Of a stretch of 64,000 nt of DNA, positions 34,403 through 42,895 are shown in pieces. Origin of the DNA: Aquipuribacter nitratireducens (lineage in GTDB: Bacteria; Actinomycetota; Actinomycetes; Actinomycetales; JBBAYJ01). The number at the start of each line of letters is the position of its first letter. The first letter of the stretch is position 1. The position numbers were made by a program, and so were the translations under genes. The notes below the pieces were generated by a model that had not been told where the DNA came from, searched no databases, and saw only the letters and a program-made list of their open reading frames with translations. Location of the stretch: NCBI RefSeq assembly GCF_037860835.1, contig NZ_JBBEOG010000001.1, positions 434,001 through 498,000 on the forward strand. Direction: 5' to 3'.

Positions 34403-34776
34403 TGAGCGCGGGCAAGTTCCGCATCAAGAAGGGCGACACCGTCAAGGTGATCGCCGGGGCACGCCAGTCCCGCGGCGGCGACCGCGGCAAGACCGGCAAG
34501 GTGCTCGCCGTCTACCACGACACCAACCGGGTGCTCGTGGAGGGCGTCAACCGGGTGACGAAGCACGTGCGCGCCGGCCAGACCGGCCGGGGCTCGCGCA
34601 CGGGCGGTCTCGTCCACACCGAGGCGCCGATCCACGTCTCCAACGTCGCCCTCGTCGACCCCGAGTCCGGCGAGGCCACCCGCGTGGGCATCCGCGTCGA
34701 GACCCAGGAGCGCGGCGGCCGGGAGCGCGTCGTGCGCGTCCGCGTCGCCAAGCGTTCCGGCAAGGACATCGCATGA
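34402..34776 (+). CDS. rplX: 50S ribosomal protein L24
   Basis: The 124-residue KOW protein is an early assembly initiator of the large subunit ([25 protein letters not shown]). ATG 34402 is chosen because GGAGGT lies 6 nt upstream; an overlapping GTG at 34399 is too close to that site. The C-terminus is about 20 residues longer than E. coli L24. Confidence 0.97.
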   Translation: MSAGKFRIKKGDTVKVIAGARQSRGGDRGKTGKVLAVYHDTNRVLVEGVNRVTKHVRAGQTGRGSRTGGLVHTEAPIHVSNVALVDPESGEATRVGIRVETQERGGRERVVRVRVAKRSGKDIA

Positions 34777-35366
34777 CCGACACCACCACCGCCCCGGAGA
34801 CCGCGGCGGCCGACGAGCGGCCGCAGCCGCGGCTCAAGCTGCGCTACCGCGAGGAGATCCTCCCCGCGCTGCGCGAGGAGTTCGGCCACGCCAACGTCAT
34901 GCAGGTGCCGGGCGTCGTCAAGGTCGTCGTCAACATGGGCGTCGGGGACGCGGCGCGCGACTCCAAGCTCATCGACGGCGCCGTCCGCGACCTCACGGCC
35001 ATCACCGGCCAGAAGCCGCAGGTGACGAAGGCCCGCAAGTCCATCGCGCAGTTCAAGCTCCGCGAGGGCATGCCGATCGGCGCGCACGTCACGCTGCGCG
35101 GCGACCGCATGTGGGAGTTCCTCGACCGCCTGCTGAGCGTCGCCCTGCCCCGCATCCGCGACTTCCGCGGGCTGTCGGACCGGCAGTTCGACGGGCGCGG
35201 CAACTACACGTTCGGTCTCACGGAGCAGGCGATGTTCCACGAGATCGACCAGGACAAGGTCGACCGCGTCCGCGGCATGGACATCACCGTCGTGACGTCC
35301 GCGACCTCCGACGACGAGGGCCGCAGCCTGCTCCGCAGGCTCGGGTTCCCCTTCAAGGCCAGCTGA
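34773..35366 (+). CDS. rplE: 50S ribosomal protein L5
   Basis: The 197-residue L5 binds 5S rRNA and contacts P-site tRNA. It carries [40 protein letters not shown] and [12 protein letters not shown]. The first 15 residues are an acidic, Thr-rich extension. It overlaps rplX by 4 bp. Confidence 0.98.
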   Translation: MTDTTTAPETAAADERPQPRLKLRYREEILPALREEFGHANVMQVPGVVKVVVNMGVGDAARDSKLIDGAVRDLTAITGQKPQVTKARKSIAQFKLREGMPIGAHVTLRGDRMWEFLDRLLSVALPRIRDFRGLSDRQFDGRGNYTFGLTEQAMFHEIDQDKVDRVRGMDITVVTSATSDDEGRSLLRRLGFPFKAS

Positions 35367-35382
35367 GGGGAGGAGTACCCAC

Positions 35383-35568
35383 ATGGCGAAGACCGCCCTC
35401 ATCAACAAGGCCGCCCGCAAGCCGAAGTTCAAGGTGCGCGCCTACACCCGCTGCCAGAAGTGCGGCCGCCCGCACTCGGTGTACCGCAAGTTCGGCCTGT
35501 GCCGCGTGTGCCTGCGCGAGATGGCGCACGCCGGCGAGCTGCCGGGCGTCACCAAGAGCTCCTGGTAA
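35383..35568 (+). CDS. rpsZ: 30S ribosomal protein S14, type Z (zinc-binding)
   Basis: The 61-residue protein is the short zinc-ribbon form of S14. Two CxxC pairs (CQKCGRPH and CRVC) bind zinc, and the conserved [11 protein letters not shown] and VYRKFGLCR are present. It occupies the normal rpsN place between rplE and rpsH, 16 bp after rplE. Confidence 0.97.
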   Translation: MAKTALINKAARKPKFKVRAYTRCQKCGRPHSVYRKFGLCRVCLREMAHAGELPGVTKSSW

Positions 35569-35644
35569 GTCCCACCCCCCGCACGACCCACTGACGCGCC
35601 GCAGGTCCCACCCGGAAACCACGGCGAGGAAGGGCAGAAGCCCG

Positions 35645-36043
35645 ATGACGATGACCGACCCGATCGCGGACATGCTGACGCGTCTGCGGAACGCCAACTC
35701 GGCGTACCACGACGACGTCTCCATGCCCTACAGCAAGCTCAAGGCGAACGTCGCCGACATCCTCAAGCAGGAGGGCTACATCGCCGGCTGGAGCGTGGCG
35801 GAGGCCGAGGTCGGCCGCACGCTCACCATCCAGCTGAAGTTCGGCCCCCAGCGCGAGCGCTCGATCGCCGGCCTGCGCCGCGTGTCGAAGCCGGGGCTGC
35901 GCGTGTACGCCAAGTCCACCAACCTGCCGCGCGTCCTCGGGGGCCTCGGCGTGGCGATCCTGTCCACGTCGTCGGGGCTGCTGACCGACAAGCAGGCGAA
36001 GACCAAGGGCGTGGGCGGGGAAGTCCTCGCCTACGTCTGGTGA
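35645..36043 (+). CDS. rpsH: 30S ribosomal protein S8
   Basis: The 132-residue S8 organises the 16S central domain and in E. coli represses the spc operon. It shows [31 protein letters not shown] and the C-terminal [16 protein letters not shown] 35645 is favoured by AGGAAGGG upstream; an in-frame ATG two codons later is possible. Confidence 0.97.
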   Translation: MTMTDPIADMLTRLRNANSAYHDDVSMPYSKLKANVADILKQEGYIAGWSVAEAEVGRTLTIQLKFGPQRERSIAGLRRVSKPGLRVYAKSTNLPRVLGGLGVAILSTSSGLLTDKQAKTKGVGGEVLAYVW

Positions 36044-36073
36044 CGGGCGAGCCGAGGACCTGAGGAGGCAGAC

Positions 36074-36613
36074 ATGTCGCGCATCGGCAAGAACCCGGTG
36101 ACCGTGCCGTCCGGCGTCACGGTCGCCCTGGACGGTCGCACCGTCAACGTCAAGGGCCCCAAGGGCGAGCTGAGCCACACCGTGGCCGAGCCCATCACCG
36201 TGTCGCAGGAGGACGGCTCGCTCGTCGTCGCCCGTCCGGACGACGAGCGCCGCTCGAAGTCCCTGCACGGCCTGACCCGCACCCTCATCGCCAACATGGT
36301 GACGGGCGTGACGGACGGCTACACGCGCAAGATGGAGATCCACGGCACGGGCTACCGCGTCCAGGCCAAGGGCAGCAACCTCGAGTTCGCCCTCGGCTAC
36401 AGCCACTCCATCACCATCGAGCCGCCGGCGGGCATCAGCTTCGCCGTCGAGAACCCGACCCGCTTCTCGGTGTCGGGTATCGACAAGCAGCTCGTGGGCG
36501 AGGTGGCCGCCAACATCCACAAGCTCCGCAAGCCCGACCCGTACAAGGGCAAGGGCATCCGCTACGAGGGCGAGCAGATCCGCCGCAAGGTCGGGAAGGC
36601 TGGGAAGAAGTAA
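36074..36613 (+). CDS. rplF: 50S ribosomal protein L6
   Basis: The 179-residue L6 sits near the sarcin-ricin loop. It has the start [31 protein letters not shown] and the C-terminal [16 protein letters not shown] signature. It uses TAA as stop, which overlaps the rplR ATG by 1 bp. Confidence 0.98.
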   Translation: MSRIGKNPVTVPSGVTVALDGRTVNVKGPKGELSHTVAEPITVSQEDGSLVVARPDDERRSKSLHGLTRTLIANMVTGVTDGYTRKMEIHGTGYRVQAKGSNLEFALGYSHSITIEPPAGISFAVENPTRFSVSGIDKQLVGEVAANIHKLRKPDPYKGKGIRYEGEQIRRKVGKAGKK

Positions 36614-37002
36614 TGCCCACTGTCGTCGAGCGCAGCACGCGCCACGGAGGCCGGGGCCGCGTCGCGGCCCGCAGCCGTCGTCACCAGCGCGTCCGCAAGT
36701 ACGTCGTCGGGACCGCCGAGCGTCCCCGCCTCGTCGTCACCCGCTCCCTGCGCCACGTCGTGGCGCAGGTCGTGGACGACGGGTCCGGTCGGACGATCGC
36801 GTCGGCCTCGACCCTCGAGGTCGACCTGCGCGCCGCCGAGGGCGACAAGACGGCCAAGGCGAAGGCCGTCGGCGAGCTCGTCGCCGAGCGCGCGAAGGCC
36901 GCCGGCGTCACCGCCGTCGTCTTCGACCGCTCCGGCAACAAGTACCACGGCCGGGTCGCGGCCGTGGCGGACGGCGCCCGCGAGAAGGGGCTGCAGCTGT
37001 GA
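36613..37002 (+). CDS. rplR: 50S ribosomal protein L18
   Basis: The 129-residue L18 binds 5S rRNA. The core [20 protein letters not shown] and [21 protein letters not shown] are typical. ATG 36613 overlaps the rplF stop. Confidence 0.97.
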   Translation: MPTVVERSTRHGGRGRVAARSRRHQRVRKYVVGTAERPRLVVTRSLRHVVAQVVDDGSGRTIASASTLEVDLRAAEGDKTAKAKAVGELVAERAKAAGVTAVVFDRSGNKYHGRVAAVADGAREKGLQL

Positions 37003-37048
37003 CGCGGCTCCCGCACGACCTCACGCACCCGAAGGAAGGAAACCTCTG

Positions 37049-37684
37049 ATGGCTGGACCGCAGCAGCGCCGCGGTGGCACCGCCGGCGGCGGTGGCCCCG
37101 AGGGCGGCCGCGACGGTCGCCGTGACCGCCGTGACCGCCGCGACGACCGCGGTGGGCGTGGCGGCGAGGACCGCAACCAGTACGTGGAGCGGGTCGTCGC
37201 GATCAACCGCGTCGCCAAGGTCGTGAAGGGTGGTCGGCGCTTCAGCTTCACCGCCCTCGTGGTCGTGGGCGACGGCGACGGCATGGTCGGCGTCGGCTAC
37301 GGCAAGGCGAAGGAGGTGCCCGCGGCGATCAGCAAGGGCGTCGAGGAGGCGAAGAAGAACTTCTTCCGCGTCCCCCGCATCGCCGGCACCGTCCCGCACC
37401 CGGTCCAGGGGGAGAAGGCGGCCGGTGTCGTCATGCTCCGCCCGGCCGCGCCCGGTACCGGGGTCATCGCCGGCGGGCCCGTCCGCGCCGTCCTCGAGGC
37501 GGCCGGCATCCACGACGTGCTGAGCAAGTCGCTCGGCTCCGACAACGCGATCAACATCGTGCACGCGACGGTCGCGGCCCTCAAGGGCCTGGAGCCGCCG
37601 GAGTCGGTCGCCGCCCGTCGCGGCCTGCCTCTGGAGGACGTGGCCCCGGCCGCGCTGCTGCGTGCCCGGCAGGAGGCGTCCTGA
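37049..37684 (+). CDS. rpsE: 30S ribosomal protein S5
   Basis: The 211-residue S5 lies at the mRNA entry site and affects decoding fidelity. An Arg/Gly/Asp-rich N-terminal extension of about 40 residues precedes the double-stranded RNA-binding fold ([20 protein letters not shown]) and the C-terminal S5 domain ([18 protein letters not shown]). The long basic N-terminus is normal in actinobacteria. rpmD starts 2 bp after it. Confidence 0.97.
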   Translation: MAGPQQRRGGTAGGGGPEGGRDGRRDRRDRRDDRGGRGGEDRNQYVERVVAINRVAKVVKGGRRFSFTALVVVGDGDGMVGVGYGKAKEVPAAISKGVEEAKKNFFRVPRIAGTVPHPVQGEKAAGVVMLRPAAPGTGVIAGGPVRAVLEAAGIHDVLSKSLGSDNAINIVHATVAALKGLEPPESVAARRGLPLEDVAPAALLRARQEAS

Positions 37685-37686
37685 TC

Positions 37687-37893
37687 ATGGCTGCCAGCAC
37701 GAAGGCCTCGAGCAAGCGGCTCAAGGTCACCCAGGTCAAGAGCGTCATCGGCGGCACCCACGGGCAGCGGAACACCGTCCGCTCGCTGGGTCTCAAGCGC
37801 ATCGGTGACGTCGTCGTGAAGGAGGACCGTCCCGAGATCCGCGGGATGGTCGCCACCGTGGCGCACCTCGTCGCGGTCGAGGAGGTCGAGTGA
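37687..37893 (+). CDS. rpmD: 50S ribosomal protein L30
   Basis: The 68-residue small subunit protein of the 50S has the family core [20 protein letters not shown] and [15 protein letters not shown]. It starts 2 bp after rpsE and its stop lies next to the rplO start region. Confidence 0.96.
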   Translation: MAASTKASSKRLKVTQVKSVIGGTHGQRNTVRSLGLKRIGDVVVKEDRPEIRGMVATVAHLVAVEEVE

Positions 37894-37895
37894 CG

Positions 37896-38363
37896 ATGGC
37901 GAAGCAGGACAGGCCCGCCGAGCACGCGCTGAAGGTCCACCACCTGCGCCCCGCGCCGGGCGCGCACACCGCCAAGACGCGCGTCGGTCGCGGTGAGGCG
38001 AGCAAGGGCAAGACCGCCGGGCGCGGCACCAAGGGCACGAAGGCCCGCTACCAGGTCCCGGAGCGCTTCGAGGGCGGGCAGACCCCGCTCCACATGCGCC
38101 TGCCGAAGCTGCGCGGGTTCACCAACCGGTTCCGCACGGAGTACCAGGTCGTCAACCTGGACCGCCTGCAGGAGCTCTACCCCGAGGGCGGCACGGTGAC
38201 CCCGGTCGACCTCGTGAAGCGGGGTGCCGTCCGCGACGGCGCGCCCGTCAAGGTGCTCGGCACCGGCGACGTCACCGTCGCCCTCCAGGTGTCGGCGCAC
38301 AAGTTCTCGGCGTCCGCCGCGAGCAAGATCGAGGCGGCAGGCGGGACCACCACCACCGTCTGA
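37896..38363 (+). CDS. rplO: 50S ribosomal protein L15
   Basis: The 155-residue late-assembly protein has [20 protein letters not shown] then [16 protein letters not shown] and [17 protein letters not shown] 37896 is preferred because GGAGGT (37881-37886) is 9 nt before it; GTG 37890, overlapping the rpmD stop, would be only 3 nt away. The stop codon lies in a 12-bp tandem repeat, so TGA occurs three times in frame. Confidence 0.97.
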   Translation: MAKQDRPAEHALKVHHLRPAPGAHTAKTRVGRGEASKGKTAGRGTKGTKARYQVPERFEGGQTPLHMRLPKLRGFTNRFRTEYQVVNLDRLQELYPEGGTVTPVDLVKRGAVRDGAPVKVLGTGDVTVALQVSAHKFSASAASKIEAAGGTTTTV

Positions 38364-38387
38364 CACACCGTCTGACACACCGTCTGA
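38354..38387 (+). repeat. 12-bp tandem repeat carrying three in-frame stop codons of rplO
   Basis: CACCGTCTGACA is repeated from 38354 to 38365 and 38366 to 38377, with a third copy to 38387. The unit length is a multiple of three, so TGA recurs in the rplO frame at 38361, 38373 and 38385. The duplication is likely by replication slippage. Confidence 0.9.
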
Positions 38388-38444
38388 TCGGCGTGACCGC
38401 CCGTCGAGGGCGGGTCGCGGCCGCCCGCGCGGCCGGCTGACCAC

Positions 38445-38480
38445 CACCAGGACCGGGGCCTCGGCCCCGGTCCTGGTGTT
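38445..38480 (+). terminator. Terminator after rplO
   Basis: CACCAGGACCGGGGCC and its complement form a 15-16 bp stem closed by a CTCG turn, followed by TTAG. It lies 82 bp after rplO and ends the spc ribosomal-protein run before secY. Confidence 0.8.
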
Positions 38481-38485
38481 AGGGT
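38477..38485 (+). promoter_or_regulatory. Possible extended -10 promoter for secY
   Basis: TGTTAGGGT fits an extended -10 (TG, one base, TAGGGT). It overlaps the foot of the rplO terminator and lies 83 bp before the secY start. No -35 box is recognisable. Confidence 0.4.
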
Positions 38486-38567
38486 CGCGGGCACGAGGCG
38501 GGTCGCTGCGGTGCACCGGCCAGCCGTCCGTGCCCCTCTCGGGGGCCTAGCAGGAGGTACATCCGTC

Positions 38568-39878
38568 GTGGTCAGCCTCGGCGCGTTCATCAGCGCGTTC
38601 AAGACCCCCGACCTGCGCGCGAAGATCCTGTTCACGCTCGGGATCATGGCGATCTTCCGGCTCGGGTCGTTCATCCCGACCCCCGGTGTCGACTTCGGCA
38701 ACGTCCGGGAGTGCCTCGCGCTCGCCGAGACCCAGGGCGGCGTCTTCGGCCTCATCAACCTCTTCAGCGGGGGCGCGCTGCTGCAGCTGTCGATCTTCGC
38801 GCTGGGGATCCTCCCCTACATCACGGCGAGCATCATCGTGCAGCTGCTCACGGTCGTGATCCCGCGCTTCGAGGAGCTGAAGAAGGAGGGGCAGACGGGC
38901 ACGGCGAAGCTCACGCAGTACACCCGCTACCTCACCATCGGCCTCGCGATCCTCCAGTCCACGACGTTCGTCACCCTGGCCCGCACCAACGCCATCTTCG
39001 GCGGCGCGTGCGACCCGGCCGCGTTCCCCACCATCCCGGACCAGAGCGTGCCGGTGCTGCTCCTCATGATCCTCACGATGACGGCCGGCACCGGGCTCAT
39101 CATGTGGCTCGGCGAGCTCATCACCGCCCGTGGCGTCGGCAACGGCATGTCGCTGCTGATCTTCACCTCCATCGCCGCGACCTTCCCCAGCTCGCTGTGG
39201 AACATCGCCCAGCAGCAGTCCTTCGAGACGATGCTGCTCGTCATCGCGATCGGCCTCGTCATCGTCGCCGCGGTCGTCTTCGTCGAGCAGAGCCAGCGCC
39301 GCATCCCCGTGCAGTACGCGAAGCGGATGGTGGGCCAGCGGGCCTACGGCGGCACGAGCACCTACATCCCGCTCAAGGTCAACATGGCCGGCGTCATCCC
39401 GGTCATCTTCGCGAGCTCGCTGCTGTACCTCCCGGCGCTCATCGCGCAGTTCTCGCCGGAGTCGACGTGGGCGGGCTGGATCAACACGTACTTCGCGACC
39501 GGCGACCACCCCATCTACATGGCGGTCTACTTCGGGCTCATCATCTTCTTCGCGTTCTTCTACGTCGCCATCACGTTCAACCCCGACGACGTGGCGGAGA
39601 ACATGCGCAAGTACGGCGGGTTCATCCCGGGGATCCGCGCCGGGCGGCCGACGGCGGAGTACCTCGACTACGTCATCACGCGCATCACGTTCCCCGGGGC
39701 GATCTACCTCGGCGTGGTCGCCCTCATCCCGCTGGTCGCGATCGTCCTCGTCGACGCCAACCAGAACTTCCCCTTCGGTGGCGCGTCGATCCTCATCGTC
39801 GTCGGCGTCGGGCTCGAGACGGTCAAGCAGATCCAGTCCCAGCTCCAGCAGCGCAACTACGAAGGGTTCCTTCGATGA
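38568..39878 (+). CDS. secY: Preprotein translocase subunit SecY
   Basis: The 436-residue channel subunit of SecYEG has ten membrane segments. The plug/TM2 region (GLINLFSGGALLQLSIFALG), TASIIVQLLTVVIPRFEELK, the TM4-5 loop QTGTAKLTQYTRYLT and the conserved cytoplasmic QSQRRIPVQYAKRMVGQR are all present. GTG 38568 is chosen from AGGAGGT 9 nt upstream. Its stop overlaps adk by 4 bp. Confidence 0.97.
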   Translation: MVSLGAFISAFKTPDLRAKILFTLGIMAIFRLGSFIPTPGVDFGNVRECLALAETQGGVFGLINLFSGGALLQLSIFALGILPYITASIIVQLLTVVIPRFEELKKEGQTGTAKLTQYTRYLTIGLAILQSTTFVTLARTNAIFGGACDPAAFPTIPDQSVPVLLLMILTMTAGTGLIMWLGELITARGVGNGMSLLIFTSIAATFPSSLWNIAQQQSFETMLLVIAIGLVIVAAVVFVEQSQRRIPVQYAKRMVGQRAYGGTSTYIPLKVNMAGVIPVIFASSLLYLPALIAQFSPESTWAGWINTYFATGDHPIYMAVYFGLIIFFAFFYVAITFNPDDVAENMRKYGGFIPGIRAGRPTAEYLDYVITRITFPGAIYLGVVALIPLVAIVLVDANQNFPFGGASILIVVGVGLETVKQIQSQLQQRNYEGFLR

Positions 39879-40447
39879 CGCGACTCGTCCTCCTCGGACC
39901 GCCCGGCGCGGGCAAGGGCACGCAGGCGGCCCGGCTGGCCGCCACGCTCGGGGTGCCGGCCATCTCGACCGGCGACATCTTCCGGCGCAACGTCGCCGAC
40001 GGCACCGAGCTCGGTGTCACTGCGAAGCGGTACATGGACGCGGGGGAGTACGTCCCCGACTCGGTGACGAACGCGATGGTCGCCGACCGGCTCGCCGAGC
40101 CCGACGCCTCCGACGGGTTCCTGCTCGACGGCTACCCGCGTACCGCCGAGCAGGTCGAGGAGCTCGACCGCATGCTCGCAGCGCAGGACGCTCGGCTCGA
40201 CCACGTCGTCGAGCTGACCGCCGACACCGACGAGGTCGTCCAGCGGCTGCTCAAGCGGGCCCAGGAGCAGGGCCGCAGCGACGACACCGAGGACGTCGTC
40301 CGCCGGCGGCTGGAGGTCTACGCCGAGCAGACGGCACCGCTCGCCGCCGTCTACGAGCGGCGCGACCTGCTCGTCCGCGTCGACGGCATGGGCGAGGTGG
40401 ACGAGGTCACCGCCCGCCTGCTCGACGCCATCGGCGTCTCCGTCTGA
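39875..40447 (+). CDS. adk: Adenylate kinase
   Basis: The 190-residue enzyme interconverts ATP + AMP and 2 ADP. It has the P-loop GPPGAGKGTQAARLA (8-22), AMP-binding STGDIFRRN, DGYPRT and the nucleotide-binding RRRLEVY. The LID is of the short type without zinc cysteines, which is usual in actinobacteria. ATG 39875 overlaps the secY stop (ATGA). Confidence 0.97.
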   Translation: MTRLVLLGPPGAGKGTQAARLAATLGVPAISTGDIFRRNVADGTELGVTAKRYMDAGEYVPDSVTNAMVADRLAEPDASDGFLLDGYPRTAEQVEELDRMLAAQDARLDHVVELTADTDEVVQRLLKRAQEQGRSDDTEDVVRRRLEVYAEQTAPLAAVYERRDLLVRVDGMGEVDEVTARLLDAIGVSV

Positions 40448-40461
40448 CCCGCCCCTCGCTC

Positions 40462-41319
40462 GTGTTCGGCCGGGAGCGCATCGAGTACAAGACCGTCGCG
40501 CAGGTCCGCACCATGCGCCGCGCGGGTCTCGTGGTCGCCGCGGCGCTCGACGCGGTCCGTGCAGCGGTGCGTCCCGGTGTGACGACGGCGGAGCTCGACG
40601 AGGTCGCGGCGCGGGTCATCGCCGACGCCGGGGCGACGTCGAACTTCCTCGGCTACCACGGCTACCCCCGGACGGTGTGCTCGTCCGTCGACGACGAGGT
40701 GGTCCACGGCATCCCGGGGGACCGGGTGCTGCGGCCCGGGCAGCTGGTGAGCGTCGACTGCGGCGCGGTGGTCGACGGCTGGCACGGTGACGCGGCGTTC
40801 TCCGTGCTCGTGCCCGACGTCGACGGTTCCGACGTCTCGTCCGCCGCGGACCGCGCCCTCGTCGCCGCCACCGAGGAGTCCCTGTGGCGGGGGATCGCCG
40901 CGCTGCGCGTGGGGGAGCCCGTCGCGCGCGTCGGGGAGGCGGTCGACGACTTCGTCACCCACGAGTGCGACGGGCGCTACGGGCTCGTGGAGGAGTACAC
41001 AGGACACGGCATCGGCACCGCCATGCACCAGCCGCCGGAGGTGCTCAACTACCGCGCCGGTGGTCGCTCGCCGCGCGTGAGGGCCGGGCTGTGCGTCGCC
41101 GTCGAGCCGATGCTGACGGCCGGCTCGGCCGCGACCCGACTGCTCGACGACGGCTGGACCGTCGTGACGGCCGACGGGTCCAGGGCGGCGCACGTGGAGC
41201 ACTCCGTCGCGGTGCTGGCGGACGGTCTCTTCGTGCTCACCGCCCCCGACGGAGGGCGTGCCCGGCTGGAGGCGATGGGCGTGCGGGTCTCCGACGCCGT
41301 GGAGCCGGCCGCCGCCTGA
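40462..41319 (+). CDS. map: Methionine aminopeptidase, type I
   Basis: The 285-residue M24 metallopeptidase removes the initiator methionine. The metal ligands are visible: the aspartates in VDCGAVVDGWHGDAAF, the histidine in YTGHGIGTAMH, and the glutamates in VAVEPMLTAG and AHVEHSVAV. The NFLGYHGYPRTVCSSVDDEV region lines the substrate pocket. GTG 40462 starts 14 bp after adk without a clear ribosome site; the protein then begins VFGRERIEYKT, matching relatives. Confidence 0.95.
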   Translation: MFGRERIEYKTVAQVRTMRRAGLVVAAALDAVRAAVRPGVTTAELDEVAARVIADAGATSNFLGYHGYPRTVCSSVDDEVVHGIPGDRVLRPGQLVSVDCGAVVDGWHGDAAFSVLVPDVDGSDVSSAADRALVAATEESLWRGIAALRVGEPVARVGEAVDDFVTHECDGRYGLVEEYTGHGIGTAMHQPPEVLNYRAGGRSPRVRAGLCVAVEPMLTAGSAATRLLDDGWTVVTADGSRAAHVEHSVAVLADGLFVLTAPDGGRARLEAMGVRVSDAVEPAAA

Positions 41320-41655
41320 CGTCGGCACAAGCGCTGTCACCTGGACGGCGCAACCGCGCAGAATCACCCGAAGGGCACAGCGGTGGCTGTGCGTATCGCC
41401 AGGGATGCGTCGAGTGTCCGGAAGGTGACGCGCCGTCGTGGCCTCGCCGTCGGTTCATGACAGGGCGACGTCCTGTGACTACCGGGGGTGTGACCGCTCA
41501 CCCGACCGGCGCAGCCGGCGTGACGACGTGGCAGGTGAGAGCCGTGAGGACTCGTGGTCACAGGGCGGTCGCCCGTATTGACACCTCGGGGCCGTGCTGG
41601 TGCGCTGTGCCCGACGCGACCGCGTCGTCCCTGCGCCCATCCCGGAGGTCCCGCC
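41320..41655 (+). promoter_or_regulatory. Gene-free 336-bp leader region of the repeat protein gene
   Basis: No credible ORF or known riboswitch was found. A 7-bp perfect hairpin (GCACAGC/GCTGTGC, 41375-41392) may end the map transcript. TTGACA at 41578-41583 is a perfect -35 element, 72 bp before the ribosome site, but the sequence 17-18 bp later (TGCGCT) is a poor -10. TGTGAC occurs at 41474 and 41489, 15 bp apart, with GTCACA near 41557; these could bind a regulator. Confidence 0.4.
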
Positions 41656-42057
41656 GTGCTGTTCCGACTGCGCTCCCGCGTCCTGACACTGTCCGCCGTC
41701 CTGCTCGCCGCCCTGCTCGGTGGTGTCCTCACCACGACCGCGTCCGCCTCCGCGGCCACCGGCGCCGCGCCCGCCGTCGCGGCGAAGTCGTGGCTGCCGT
41801 ACAAGAGCTGGCTGCCGTACGAGTCGGGTGTGGCGGCGAAGTCGTGGCTGCCGTACGAGTCGGGTGTGGCGGCGAAGTCGTGGCTGCCGTACAAGAGCTG
41901 GCTGCCGTACGAGTCGGGTGTGGCGGCGAAGTCGTGGCTGCCGTACAAGAGCTGGCTGCCGTACGAGTCCGGTGTCGCCGCGAAGTCGTGGCTGCCGTAC
42001 AAGAGCTGGCTCCCGTACTCGACGACGAGCAGCAGCAAGTACGTGCGCGCCGTCTGA
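41656..42057 (+). CDS. Secreted protein of tandem KSWLPY / ESGVAA hexapeptides, no family recognised
   Basis: The 133-residue protein starts at GTG 41656, 6 nt after a perfect GGAGGT. A Sec signal peptide is clear: basic start (RLRSR), hydrophobic core (about 9-25) and cleavage after ASA at residue 33. After a short Ala-rich linker, residues 44-121 consist of exactly 13 hexapeptides: nine KSWLPY and four ESGVAA, arranged KK-E, K-E, KK-E, KK-E, KK. A 12-residue Ser/Thr-rich tail with KYVRAV follows. There is no cysteine, membrane anchor, LPXTG or dibasic cleavage site. The mature part is basic and aromatic, suggesting cell-wall or membrane binding, self-assembly or a precursor of small peptides; none is shown. 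It is monocistronic, with a terminator 11 bp after the stop. Confidence 0.85.
   Translation: MLFRLRSRVLTLSAVLLAALLGGVLTTTASASAATGAAPAVAAKSWLPYKSWLPYESGVAAKSWLPYESGVAAKSWLPYKSWLPYESGVAAKSWLPYKSWLPYESGVAAKSWLPYKSWLPYSTTSSSKYVRAV
41785..42018 (+). repeat. In-frame 18-bp / 54-bp coding tandem repeat
   Basis: Thirteen 18-bp units lie end to end. In paired KSWLPY units the first uses TCG for serine and the second AGC, so the basic block is 54 bp (KSWLPY-TCG, KSWLPY-AGC, ESGVAA). The second block (41839-41874) lacks the AGC unit. Synonymous changes are seen only in the last ESGVAA (41965-41982) and the last KSWLPY (42001-42018), so the inner copies look recently duplicated. Confidence 0.95.
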
Positions 42058-42068
42058 CGTCCCCGGTG

Positions 42069-42104
42069 ACGGTGCCCCCGCCCTGCCAGGGACGGGGGCG
42101 CCGT
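42069..42104 (+). terminator. Terminator after the repeat protein gene
   Basis: ACGGTGCCCCCG (42069-42080) pairs with CGGGGGCGCCGT (42093-42104) over 12 bp with one G-U pair; the loop has extra CCCT/AGGG pairing. It lies 11 bp after the stop. Confidence 0.75.
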
Positions 42105-42173
42105 CCTGTTCGAGCACCTCCGGTGCAGTCGTCGTGGTCGTGATCGGCGCCGACCTGGCCGGTCCCGGCTGAT

Positions 42174-42202
42174 TTCGGCATCCGGGCGCTATGCCGTAGG
42201 AT
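42174..42202 (+). promoter_or_regulatory. Promoter of infA-rpmJ-rpsMKD
   Basis: TTCGGC (42174-42179) and TAGGAT (42197-42202) are 17 bp apart, about 150 bp before infA. Confidence 0.5.
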
Positions 42203-42284
42203 CGCCGTTTGGCACACGGCTTCAACGTCCCGTTCGCCCCCGCGGCTGGTCTGGGTGGACGGGACTCGTCACGCGTGGGCTCGG

Positions 42285-42303
42285 TGCGCACCGCCGGTGC
42301 GCA
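42285..42303 (+). other. Hairpin in the infA leader
   Basis: TGCGCACC and GGTGCGCA form a perfect 8-bp stem with a 3-nt loop, 48 bp before infA in the untranslated leader. Function is unknown. Confidence 0.4.
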
Positions 42304-42351
42304 GCAACTGTCGGAGGCTCCCCCGAGGAGCGCGTAGGGATAGCGGAGGAC

Positions 42352-42573
42352 ATGCCGAAGAAGGACGGGGTCATCGAGATCGAGGGCAGCGTGGTCGAAG
42401 CCCTCCCCAACGCCATGTTCCGCGTCGAGCTGGAGAACGGGCACAAGGTGCTCGCGCACATCTCCGGGAAGATGCGGCAGCACTACATCCGGATCCTCCC
42501 GGAGGACCGCGTGGTGGTGGAGCTCAGCCCGTACGACCTGTCCCGCGGACGCATCGTCTACCGCTACAAGTGA
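42352..42573 (+). CDS. infA: Translation initiation factor IF-1
   Basis: The 73-residue OB-fold protein occupies the A site during initiation. The sequence [20 protein letters not shown] and [20 protein letters not shown] match the family closely. ATG 42352 follows GCGGAGGAC. Confidence 0.98.
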   Translation: MPKKDGVIEIEGSVVEALPNAMFRVELENGHKVLAHISGKMRQHYIRILPEDRVVVELSPYDLSRGRIVYRYK

Positions 42574-42616
42574 CGGCACGCCTCTGCGAGGGGCTGTGTC
42601 GCCAGGGAGTCCATCG

Positions 42617-42730
42617 ATGAAGGTCAAGCCCAGCGTCAAGAAGATCTGCGACAACTGCAAGGTGATCCGCCGTCACGGCCGGGTCATGGTCATCTGCACC
42701 AACCTGCGCCACAAGCAGCGCCAGGGCTGA
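42617..42730 (+). CDS. rpmJ: 50S ribosomal protein L36
   Basis: The 37-residue protein reads [20 protein letters not shown] and continues [17 protein letters not shown]. The three cysteines and the histidine of NLRH form the zinc site of the C+ form. It lies 43 bp after infA, its standard place. Confidence 0.97.
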   Translation: MKVKPSVKKICDNCKVIRRHGRVMVICTNLRHKQRQG

Positions 42731-42895
42731 GCAGCTCCGACCACCTGCACCACCACCCCTGCGGTGCCCGACCCCGGGACGGCGTGAGCACGCCGGACCG
42801 GACGACACCCCCGGACGAGGGCCGGGGACCCGCGAGAGACGCTCGCGGGACAGGCAGCCGCGCAGACCCTCGTGCACCGAGAGGCACCACCACCC

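Noticed and set aside
41320-41655. c-di-AMP (ydaO-type) riboswitch before a secreted protein gene
   Set aside because: The conserved core segments expected for this class were looked for and not found.
41785-42018. CRISPR array
   Set aside because: The 18/54-bp units are contiguous coding repeats with no unique spacers, and no cas genes are near.
41364-42038. Minus-strand open frame across the KSWLPY repeats
   Set aside because: It is open only because the repeat has no stop on either strand; it has no ribosome site, whereas the plus frame has GGAGGT and a signal peptide.
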